From Acidobacteriaceae bacterium (lineage in GTDB: Bacteria; Acidobacteriota; Terriglobia; Terriglobales; Acidobacteriaceae): a DNA stretch of 23,624 nucleotides. The stretch lies in contig DAHXOQ010000004.1 in NCBI GenBank assembly GCA_027364815.1, positions 14,906-38,529 on the forward strand, given 5' to 3'. The translations under genes were made by a program, and so were the position numbers. Below, in pieces: positions 8,689-15,474 of the stretch. The notes below the pieces were generated by a model. It was not told where the DNA came from. It worked only from the letters and a program-made list of their open reading frames with translations, and made no database searches. Position 1 is the first letter of the stretch. Every line of letters begins with the position of its first letter.

Positions 8689-8958
8689 TGGTGCCAGATG
8701 CTGTGATGGATTACAAATTGGCAATGAAATCGTAGGTAATTGCTGGATTGAAGACAGCTTTATATGAGGCGGCGAATCAATAACCAGATCGATTTGAAGA
8801 TCACAAAGTAGCTTCCTATCGATTCGGAGCAATACATTGTTGATGATTCGTATTGCAACCTCTTTCGCGCATAGATTACCCCACATGTACAGCCTGAACA
8901 CATATCTGCACCATCTCAACCCAATAAAAAATTGCATACCAAAGCATGCGTTCAGGGC

Positions 8959-8964
8959 TATAAT
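8959..8964 (+). promoter_or_regulatory. Likely -10 box of the CHAT-CHASE2 cluster
   Basis: A consensus TATAAT lies 88 bases upstream of the preferred CHAT start and is bracketed by AGGG and CCCT arms. The best -35-like hexamer (TTGCAT, 8932-8937) is 21 bases away, which is too far for a standard promoter. Activator dependence is therefore possible. The same GGCTATAAT context recurs at the antitoxin promoter. Confidence 0.45.
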
Positions 8965-9051
8965 CCCTTTTAAGTCAAAAGATTCCCCCATCTTCCCGGT
9001 CCATACAACTGATTCAAGAACATGTACGCGATGATTGCGGCAGGATTGTCA

Positions 9052-12000
9052 ATGATGAAGATTCCCCCTTCTAATTGCCGAGTATTCTCAAATCAACTGA
9101 GCCAAAAACTGTTCACGTCACTCTTCACGTTGATCGCTCTGGCGGCATTCGGCGCAGTTGCTGCAGCGCAAACGACGCAGCCTACGCTCATCGCATCTTC
9201 GAGGTCCACGGTCACGGTTTCACCCGAACTGGCACGGCAGTTGGTCGATGCGGAGAGCAGCTTTGATTCAGTCTTACCGCCGATCTGGAGTCTTGGAACG
9301 TTTATGGAAGCCGCCGATCATGGCAGCGCGGCCGGAATGCGCGACGTGGGGCTGGTTTACCTTGTCGATGCGCAGGTGGCCGACAACGAACTGGCGCTGA
9401 GCTGGTTTGAACGAGCGGCTATCGCGGGCGATGCACGCGCTACATCCTACATTGGCGATTTTTATACGGACCCAAAGAACGGTTCGCCGGATCTGAATAC
9501 CGCCCGTTACTGGTACGAGAAGGCCAACACACTTAAGGATGCGCGCGGCACGTTTGAGTTGGCACAAATGTATTGCAACGGTTCAGGGGTCGCCCATAGT
9601 CAGCCCGAGTGCGAGCGCCTTATGGCGGAAGCATCACAATATTTCAAACCCGGTGACCCGGAAGAAACGCGTCACCGCATTGAAGACGCATGCAAGGGAC
9701 TTGGCGACAGGTACTCCAAAGGTACTGAAGTCAAAGTGAATTTTGTTGCCTCTGCAGGTTGGTATGACAGAGCCGCGGTACTGGGTTTAACTGTCGCCGC
9801 AGTCGATGAAGCCCACCTCTACACAGTTAAGCCTGGATTACGACAGAATCTCGTGCGCGCCGAAGCGATTCTGGATGAGATTGTGGCCCACCATAACGCG
9901 GAACCCGGTAATGAGCTTCTGTTTTTCAAGGATCAAGCGCTGGTTGCAAAGGGGTATATAGAAGTCGGCCAACAGTATGAGGCTCGCGGAGCGGCTTCCA
10001 TTCTGAAAGCGATTCCCGTTTATACCAAAGCAGCAAAACTGGGCAACGGTTCAGCAGCGGTCAGACTTGGATTGCGCTATGTGAACGGCACTGGCGTTCA
10101 CGTGAATTTGGACGAGGCCTATCAGGTGCTGATGGGTATCACAAAACTCCGCATGAATGTCGAAGACAAGATGGCACTGGCCGATGCTCTGGATAAACTG
10201 GCTACGGCTTATTCAAAACCATCACTCCGGGCAGCGAATGCCGACCGCATCAAACAATTGCGTACAGCTGCCGAGGAGGAACGCATACCCATGCCGTTAG
10301 TGCTGGCAGAGATGCCGCCACCGCCGCCGCCGGGGGAGATGGCGGCGCGCTATCCGAATCTGATGGCGCCGGATAGTGTGCCAGTGCAGCAGGAATTTGC
10401 CGTCAACGTTTCTTTGAATTCGATTGCATTCGACGCGAACACGCAGATTCTCTCCGGTCAGCAGAAGGATGGTCAGTTGCAGATTCAGCTTCCGCTGGGA
10501 ATGAGCACGATGCCGATTCAAGTGGATCTTATTGCGCCTGGGATGACCTTCACGGATGGCTCTAACTCCGGCACTCTCATTCTCGATGCCAACAAGCCCG
10601 ATTCCACTCCTGCTGTCTTTCATCTGCGTTCTGGTTCAACGCCGGCCAATGGAGTGCTGCTCGCCACTCTGAGCTATCACCAGAACTTTATCGCGCAACT
10701 TGAGCGTAAAATCACAGTCGCCGCGCAACCGACTACGGATTCAGCGCCGCAGGTGGTCACCTCGCTGCCTGCTGTTACACCCCCAATTGTTTCTGCACCG
10801 GTACCCGCTCAACCGGGCGATGCACTGGTGCGCGCAGATAACAGCACCACACTCAATCAAGGCCCTGCGAAACAGATTGGCGGTAGCACAACGGCAGCAC
10901 ACAACATGATGCAGCGTGCTCCTGCGCCGGGCAAGCCGGCAACAGCGCTGCCACCGCCGATTGTGCTTGACCCAACCGCCAAGACCACTGACCTGACTAT
11001 CACTGAGACGCTCGTTCAAGACACGATGCATTATTCATTCGATAGCCCCGGTCTCGCCGGCACCGTCTATGCGGATGTTCCAATGGCCACTGCAACAAAG
11101 ATTAAAGTCGAGCAGATGTACTCTCAATTGCAAAACCAGGCAGTCATCCTCGCATCCGGTTCCGGTGCTGCGTGTGCCGCTGACCGGCTTAAAGGGTCGG
11201 GCGGCGATACTGACCCTAACTGTTCTGACAGCGTCAACTCGCGCGCACTTGCTGAAGGCATCGGCAATGATCTCTATAACAACCTGGCCCCGCAGGCATT
11301 CCGTGACATTTATCAACTGCTGACCGCAAACCATATACGCCTGCACACCATCACCATCGTCACCAACAGTCCAACGCTTCCATGGGAGCTCATGCGCCCC
11401 AAAGCCGCTGATGGCACAAGCAATTTTCTTGGTCTTACAGCCGCAATAGTGCGCGAGAATATGGGCGCACCGCAACTGGCCCAGCCCGCCACAGTGCCCT
11501 TCCAGAGCGTGTCCATCGTCGCACCCAACTATGGCGGCGACCTGACACTGAACGGCTCAACGACTGAAGTGAAAGCGATCCAGGCATACTTTCCGCAAGC
11601 CAATCAAGTGGCTGGTGATTCAACGTCCGTGATTGCGCTGGACAAAAATGCGCCACAAGGCATCATCCATTTCACCGGGCATAGTCAGCGCATTCAGCAA
11701 AAGGTTGCGGCGCCTGCCATCACTGCTTCAGCGTCAGCAGCGACAAGCCAACTGGCGCCGCAAGTTGCCATCGAGCTCGAAGACGAATCCATGACTCCGT
11801 CCACATTCACAGCAATTCGTGAAGACGGCAAGCCAACGCACCCCTTCTATTTCTTCAATGCATGCTTCCTCGGCCGCAGTGATCCGCAGCTCTACTATGT
11901 TGATGGTTGGGCACCTGCACTGATGCAATCCGGTGCAAGCGGTTACCTCGGCGCGCTTTATGAAGTTGGTGATACTAGCGCGGTAAGTTTTGCCACTCAC

Positions 12001-12165
12001 TTCTATGCCGGCCTGAAATCTAATCTCACCAACAACAGAAACTGGACTGTAGCGGACCTCGTGACCTCTGCCCGGAAAGCCACTTATGCAGAGTCCAATG
12101 ACCCAAGCGCGCTCGCATATGTTCTCTACACCAAGCCATACATGAAGATGGTGGGTGATAACTGA
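9052..12165 (+). CDS. Exported Sel1-repeat / CHAT (caspase-like) protein
   Basis: The protein is 1037 residues from the ATG at 9052, which is preceded by CAGGA at a good distance; an ATG at 9022 has no such site. A signal peptide (LFTSLFTLIALAAFGAVAAA, cleavage near residue 39) predicts export. Next come Sel1/TPR-like repeats (about 92-195, with further copies near 235-260 and 315-365), a proline hinge (MPPPPPPGE, about 420), a beta-rich segment (about 443-560), a Pro/Ala/Thr linker, and a CHAT domain from about 645 to the end. The CHAT domain shows the conserved PWELM (777-781), His877 in IIHFTGHS, and Cys938 in FFNAC. That is the caspase-type His/Cys pair, so it is probably an active cysteine peptidase of clan CD. 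Substrate and trigger are unknown. It leads the cluster with the CHASE2 sensor, and the Sel1 repeats probably bind partner proteins. Confidence 0.88.
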   Translation: MMKIPPSNCRVFSNQLSQKLFTSLFTLIALAAFGAVAAAQTTQPTLIASSRSTVTVSPELARQLVDAESSFDSVLPPIWSLGTFMEAADHGSAAGMRDVGLVYLVDAQVADNELALSWFERAAIAGDARATSYIGDFYTDPKNGSPDLNTARYWYEKANTLKDARGTFELAQMYCNGSGVAHSQPECERLMAEASQYFKPGDPEETRHRIEDACKGLGDRYSKGTEVKVNFVASAGWYDRAAVLGLTVAAVDEAHLYTVKPGLRQNLVRAEAILDEIVAHHNAEPGNELLFFKDQALVAKGYIEVGQQYEARGAASILKAIPVYTKAAKLGNGSAAVRLGLRYVNGTGVHVNLDEAYQVLMGITKLRMNVEDKMALADALDKLATAYSKPSLRAANADRIKQLRTAAEEERIPMPLVLAEMPPPPPPGEMAARYPNLMAPDSVPVQQEFAVNVSLNSIAFDANTQILSGQQKDGQLQIQLPLGMSTMPIQVDLIAPGMTFTDGSNSGTLILDANKPDSTPAVFHLRSGSTPANGVLLATLSYHQNFIAQLERKITVAAQPTTDSAPQVVTSLPAVTPPIVSAPVPAQPGDALVRADNSTTLNQGPAKQIGGSTTAAHNMMQRAPAPGKPATALPPPIVLDPTAKTTDLTITETLVQDTMHYSFDSPGLAGTVYADVPMATATKIKVEQMYSQLQNQAVILASGSGAACAADRLKGSGGDTDPNCSDSVNSRALAEGIGNDLYNNLAPQAFRDIYQLLTANHIRLHTITIVTNSPTLPWELMRPKAADGTSNFLGLTAAIVRENMGAPQLAQPATVPFQSVSIVAPNYGGDLTLNGSTTEVKAIQAYFPQANQVAGDSTSVIALDKNAPQGIIHFTGHSQRIQQKVAAPAITASASAATSQLAPQVAIELEDESMTPSTFTAIREDGKPTHPFYFFNACFLGRSDPQLYYVDGWAPALMQSGASGYLGALYEVGDTSAVSFATHFYAGLKSNLTNNRNWTVADLVTSARKATYAESNDPSALAYVLYTKPYMKMVGDN

Positions 12166-12271
12166 AATTGAACTTTCAATGAAGATTGGTTTTCTTTTGT
12201 TGAATATGGCATGGAAGCTGACTTAGACTTTTTGGCAGGTCACTTCCCCGCCCCTACACAACCTGAGGTCT

Positions 12272-13585
12272 ATGCAAGCTCCAGCAAGTTTTAGTAAAGC
12301 CGTTGCGCTCTTGAACAAAGTGGTACGACCCGCGATAAGCAAAGGGTGGTGGCACTGGATTCGCTTTGCTTTGCTGTTGCTGCTGGGAATTTATCTCGGC
12401 CATGAACTTAGTGAAAGCAACCGATTCACCGACTGGCGTTATGAGCTCTATCAGAAGCAGGTGCGCATTCAGCGTCGCGGGCCGGTCTATCCGCGTTACA
12501 CAGCACTTGTTTTGCTCAATGATGATGACTATTGGAGCGAGGAATATCAGGCCCGCGCACCTTTGAAGCGTGACAAACTTGCAGTTCTCATCGATCGCCT
12601 CAACGAGGCAGGCGTGAATACAATCGCTATCGACTTCTTTCTTGAGTCTCCGCTGCAATCGAAGCCTGATTATGATTTTAGTGATTACCAAAAAGAGGAT
12701 GCAGTTTTCTTTGCCGCATTGAAGCGCGTGTGCGACGCAGGGCGCCATATGGTTCTGGCAACGGAATACAGCGGATACGATGAGGATCCCAAGGAGATGC
12801 GTGTTGAGTCAAAATCAATCTATACATCACTCTTGCCTTCTCTTCCTTGTGTCACACGCGGACATGTCGAGTTACCTACAGATCTAAGGAAAATTCCCGG
12901 CATGATTCAGCTCGCGGATGGAAGCTATCTAGACTCATTTTCCCTGGCGATAACAAAGATTAATGATCCGATAGCCTATGAAAACCTTGTAAAGGGCGAA
13001 GACAAAGGCTATCGCTTTGCGCAGTTTCTGACGCCAGAGGATTTCAGCAAGCGCGACGGAAAGCAGTTTATCTTCAGTGGTGTTGATATTCAGTCAATGG
13101 ACATTAAACAGCTCAGGCAAGCGCTGGCAGATAAAATTGTGATCATTGGCGGTCACGTGCATGATGAAGCCTATGATCTGGGAGGCTATGTCGATGTGCA
13201 TAATTCGCCCGGCGGCGACGAACCTGGCGCCATGCTCCACGCAAACTTTGTCGAAGCCATGCGCGACCCCGTTAGCACCTTCACCCCCATCTCTGACCAC
13301 ACTGCGGAGGTGATTGAATGGTGCCTCGCGCTCGCTCTTGCGCTACTAGGCTCCATGGAGATACACGCGGGATGGAAGTGGACCGGCTTTGCATCCAGCT
13401 GCCTCTTCAGTATCTTGATGACGTATTTTCTTTTGCAAAATCTAGGCCTCTTTCTCGACTTCCTCATTCCTTTTTTAATGATCATTATTCATACCTTTAC
13501 GGAGCAGCTACTTGAAATGCGGCGTGAATTACATCACGCAAAGCATCAACTATTAAACCATCAACAAAAGGAGAGAACTACATGA
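12272..13585 (+). CDS. CHASE2-domain membrane sensor without output domain
   Basis: This is a 437-residue membrane protein. One helix (about 28-45) leads to a large extracytoplasmic CHASE2 domain (about 50-335). Family elements are the N-terminal DWRYELYQ segment, an acidic NDDDYW stretch, NTIAIDFFLESP (116-127), KIVIIGG (288-294) and GAMLHANFVEAM (319-330). Three C-terminal helices follow (about 347-366, 370-389, 391-412), the usual CHASE2 ending. Normally a kinase, cyclase or phosphodiesterase domain comes next. Here only a basic 25-residue tail remains (RRELHHAKHQLLNHQQKE). It lies 106 bp after the CHAT gene and overlaps the next gene by 4 bp. A role in passing an envelope signal to the CHAT protein is inferred. 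The ATG at 12272 has GAGG only 3 bases away, so the start is less certain. Confidence 0.88.
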   Translation: MQAPASFSKAVALLNKVVRPAISKGWWHWIRFALLLLLGIYLGHELSESNRFTDWRYELYQKQVRIQRRGPVYPRYTALVLLNDDDYWSEEYQARAPLKRDKLAVLIDRLNEAGVNTIAIDFFLESPLQSKPDYDFSDYQKEDAVFFAALKRVCDAGRHMVLATEYSGYDEDPKEMRVESKSIYTSLLPSLPCVTRGHVELPTDLRKIPGMIQLADGSYLDSFSLAITKINDPIAYENLVKGEDKGYRFAQFLTPEDFSKRDGKQFIFSGVDIQSMDIKQLRQALADKIVIIGGHVHDEAYDLGGYVDVHNSPGGDEPGAMLHANFVEAMRDPVSTFTPISDHTAEVIEWCLALALALLGSMEIHAGWKWTGFASSCLFSILMTYFLLQNLGLFLDFLIPFLMIIIHTFTEQLLEMRRELHHAKHQLLNHQQKERTT

Positions 13586-14001
13586 CCATCCCCAATCTCT
13601 TGCGCAAGGCACTCACTGCCATCTTTGCTTTGCTTGTTTTCGTCAGCGTCTCTAACGTCGCATTGGCCGCGCCCATTCCGCAACAATCCAAAGGCGGCAT
13701 GCGCGGCATGAGCTCGGTCGACGGTCAAACCCTGCGCGTCACCGTCATCCTCAATGGAAAACCCTGGGCCAAAGCCTCCGTTGTAATCACCAAAGCAGAT
13801 GGCTCGCCGGCAGTCTCAGGCATGACGAGCGCCAATGGCACTTTCACAACTACTTCACTGGTTGCCGGAACATTTACAGTGACCGCATCCACCGTTCACT
13901 ACACTGCAACCGGCAATGTAACACTGGTGAAATCGAACGAGATGGCCTTTCTGAAGCTGACGCTAGCCAAGAAGCCAACTGCACCAGCACCCACAAAGTA
14001 G
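13582..14001 (+). CDS. Small exported carboxypeptidase-regulatory-like beta-sandwich protein
   Basis: This 139-residue protein has a clear signal peptide (MTIPNLLRKALTAIFALLVF..., cleavage after ALA near residue 29). A Gly/Met-rich spacer (KGGMRGMSS) is followed by one beta-sandwich domain (about 48-130). The run LRVTVILNGKPWAKASVVI...GMTSANGTFTTTSLVAGTFTVTAS fits the carboxypeptidase-regulatory-like / transthyretin-like fold, an accessory fold without catalytic residues. A Lys/Pro tail ends it. The start overlaps the CHASE2 stop by 4 bp (ATGA) and is preceded by AAAGGAGAG, so it is almost certainly co-translated with the sensor. It could be a periplasmic ligand-binding or scaffold partner of CHASE2 or CHAT. 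That role is inferred from position only. Confidence 0.85.
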   Translation: MTIPNLLRKALTAIFALLVFVSVSNVALAAPIPQQSKGGMRGMSSVDGQTLRVTVILNGKPWAKASVVITKADGSPAVSGMTSANGTFTTTSLVAGTFTVTASTVHYTATGNVTLVKSNEMAFLKLTLAKKPTAPAPTK

Positions 14002-14016
14002 CCCTATGACAAAAAT

Positions 14017-14049
14017 GCAACAGGCCCGCTGATTGAGCGGGCCTGTTGC
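14017..14049. terminator. Bidirectional intrinsic terminator
   Basis: A perfect 13-bp stem (14017-14029 with 14037-14049, core CAACAGGCCCGC) encloses a 7-base loop. On the minus strand a five-T run follows, which suits termination of the tRNA. On the plus strand a weaker T-rich stretch follows, closing the CHAT-CHASE2 cluster. Confidence 0.9.
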
Positions 14050-14059
14050 TGAATTTGAT

Positions 14060-14134
14060 TGGTAGCGCTAACGGGAATCGAACCCGTGTTTTAAGATTGA
14101 GAATCTCACGTCCTAACCCCTAGACGATAGCGCC
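14060..14134 (-). tRNA. tRNA-Glu (anticodon CTC)
   Basis: The 75-base minus-strand sequence folds as a full cloverleaf with encoded CCA. The acceptor stem is GGCGCTA/TAGCGCT, with a G-U first pair. The D arm is GTCTAGGGGTTAGGAC, and the T arm carries TTCGAAT between ACGGG and CCCGT. The anticodon loop TTCTCAA gives CTC, which reads GAG. The discriminator base is A. It is flanked by its own promoter and a strong terminator. Confidence 0.95.
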
Positions 14135-14157
14135 ACATTGCGGGGAACACTTCTACT

Positions 14158-14186
14158 ACTTTATCAAAATTCGAACGCTCTGCCAA
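14158..14186 (-). promoter_or_regulatory. Promoter of tRNA-Glu
   Basis: On the minus strand, TTGGCA (14186-14181) is followed after exactly 17 bases by TAAAGT (14163-14158). The -10 lies 23 bases before the mature 5' end, which allows a short leader. Spacing and position fit a sigma-70-type promoter. Confidence 0.7.
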
Positions 14187-14287
14187 AAATAGAGCCCACA
14201 CCGGTGAAGTCCAAATCTCATGCTCCAGCCACTCTCACCGTATCACCAGCAATCGCGCTACCGGCGCCGCTGGCCGCACCGCAGGTG

Positions 14288-14575
14288 CTACTTGCCGCCG
14301 TCCACGCCGAGCTTCCGCACCTCGTCGTTGTAATACTTGCGGTAGAGTATTTCCCACTCCTGCGAGCCTTCCATGATGATCTTGCGCTGCGAGCTGATTT
14401 TCAAACGCGCCGCCGTATCTATGCGCGCTTCTTCCAGCAGCAACTGCTCCAGGATTTTGCGAGCTTCCTGGCGGATCGTGTTGCGATCCTCAAGAAAATC
14501 GACTTCGTCGATCTCCGCAAGGGTATCGGCCACGGTGTGAGCCAGCTTGTTCAGTTTGTCGCGGCTGATTCTCAT
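14288..14575 (-). CDS. DUF507 family protein (second of pair)
   Basis: This 95-residue, highly charged, mostly helical protein begins MRISRDKLNKLAHTVADTL and contains EEARIDTAARLKISSQRK followed by a C-terminal EWEILYRKYYNDEVRKLG. That pattern matches the DUF507 family, whose function is not established. Its start overlaps the stop of the preceding DUF507 gene by 4 bp, so the two are translationally coupled and their products may associate. No signal peptide, cysteine or membrane segment is present, so a cytoplasmic location is expected. The 113 bases between this gene and the tRNA promoter hold no gene that I can see. Confidence 0.85.
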   Translation of the reverse strand: MRISRDKLNKLAHTVADTLAEIDEVDFLEDRNTIRQEARKILEQLLLEEARIDTAARLKISSQRKIIMEGSQEWEILYRKYYNDEVRKLGVDGGK

Positions 14576-14850
14576 AGCACCGCCTTGTATTTACGGGCCA
14601 GCTCGCCCTTCACTTTTTTGAACATCTCGGCATACTGTGCGCCGGATTTGCGCATCTCTTCGGAGTAGGCGTCAAGAATCACGCGTACCTCCTCGTTAAT
14701 GCGGTCCTCAAGTGAAAGCTCTTCAATCAGCCCTGCGGTCACGCGTTCTTCAACCAGCTTGGGCTGCTTTGTTTGGATGAGCTTGACCTCGACGAGATGC
14801 TTCGTCGTGCGCCGTGCCAGATAACCTATATATTCGCGGGAGAAAATCAT
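14572..14850 (-). CDS. DUF507 family protein (first of pair)
   Basis: The protein is 92 residues from the ATG at 14850. Its N-terminus MIFSREYIGYLARRTTKHLVE aligns by eye with that of its partner, whereas a longer reading from 14901 adds 17 residues with no family character. It keeps the DUF507 pattern: a first helix, EDRINEEVRVILDAYSEEMRKSG, and a final helix KVKGELARKYK. The two genes of the pair are diverged paralogs. No strong ribosome-binding site is visible before the chosen start. The 111-bp gap to the divergent gene at 14962 must hold promoters for both directions. Function is unknown. Confidence 0.82.
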   Translation of the reverse strand: MIFSREYIGYLARRTTKHLVEVKLIQTKQPKLVEERVTAGLIEELSLEDRINEEVRVILDAYSEEMRKSGAQYAEMFKKVKGELARKYKAVL

Positions 14851-14961
14851 GGACTGAAGATAAGAATATCGCATGGGGCCACAAGGTGTACACTGCTTCA
14901 CGCCTAGGAATGCAAGTCACAGGCACCTGGCAGGCGAATCTGAGAAAATGGTAAGGAGCTT

Positions 14962-15465
14962 ATGAGCACTGAGAACCTGAACGCACTCAAGGATGACATG
15001 GTGGCCTTCATTGAAGGTCACGGTCTGCGCCGCCTGCCCGGATACGTTACTGCGGACCTGCCAGCCATTCTGTGGGAGGACGAGGAACGTCCCGACAGCT
15101 GGAAAGATTTCGTGGAGATGGCTAAGCACTGCAACGCGCCATTCATTACCTTCAGCGAAAACTTGCTCGAATCCAGCGAAGTCGAAATGCTGTTAGAAGA
15201 ATCCAGCCAAATGCACTTCCCTGACGAAGAGAGCAGTGAACTTGCGGAGGCCGAGTGGCTGCGACAGTACGTTGGCAAGCTCGGCTACATTCAACTTGGC
15301 TTTGCCCATCAGGGCATCATGATTTTGCATGAGACCACAACCGAGTGGTACGAGCGCTTTCAATCGCTGATGGAAGAAATGCTCGGCTTCCAGGAATTTC
15401 TCGGCGCTGATGACGCTGCCGAGACTGACGAATTCGATCAGGACCTCGAAGACGACGAGGAATAG
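14962..15465 (+). CDS. Uncharacterised acidic protein upstream of recJ
   Basis: I do not recognise this 167-residue protein. It has no signal peptide or membrane segment. It is strongly acidic, ending in a tail of Asp/Glu (EFDQDLEDDEE), and has mixed helical character with a repeated WxxF-type aromatic pattern (DSWKDFVEMA, EWYERFQSLMEEM). AAGGAG just before the ATG supports the start. It ends 9 bp before the recJ GTG, so the two are very probably co-transcribed. The acidic tail could mediate binding to a basic or DNA-binding partner, but that is only a guess. The coding quality is convincing; the function is open. Confidence 0.8.
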   Translation: MSTENLNALKDDMVAFIEGHGLRRLPGYVTADLPAILWEDEERPDSWKDFVEMAKHCNAPFITFSENLLESSEVEMLLEESSQMHFPDEESSELAEAEWLRQYVGKLGYIQLGFAHQGIMILHETTTEWYERFQSLMEEMLGFQEFLGADDAAETDEFDQDLEDDEE

Positions 15466-15474
15466 TACTCGGGA

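Larger units (their letters stand above)
8584..9051. other. Divergent regulatory gap with inverted repeat, no gene
   Basis: This 468-bp gap separates the divergent GT2 and CHAT genes and is visibly richer in A+T than the coding sequence around it. Short open frames on both strands lack ribosome-binding sites and family character. It holds a perfect 7-bp inverted repeat, GCAATAC at 8829-8835 and GTATTGC at 8850-8856. The motif ATCGATT also occurs twice, about 30 bases apart, near 8790 and 8820. A TATAAT hexamer at 8959-8964 points towards the CHAT gene. Confidence 0.5.

Noticed and set aside
8683..8991. Minus-strand open frame of 102 codons in the divergent gap
   Set aside because: It has no ribosome-binding site, covers the promoter region and shows no recognisable domain.
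9022..9051. Alternative ATG starts for the CHAT protein at 9022 and 9031
   Set aside because: Neither has a ribosome-binding site, while the ATG at 9052 is preceded by CAGGA at good spacing and leads directly into the signal peptide.
14138..14668. Plus-strand open frame of 176 codons
   Set aside because: It runs antisense through the tRNA promoter and both DUF507 genes, and its translation is compositionally odd. The minus-strand genes have overlapping starts and family sequence.
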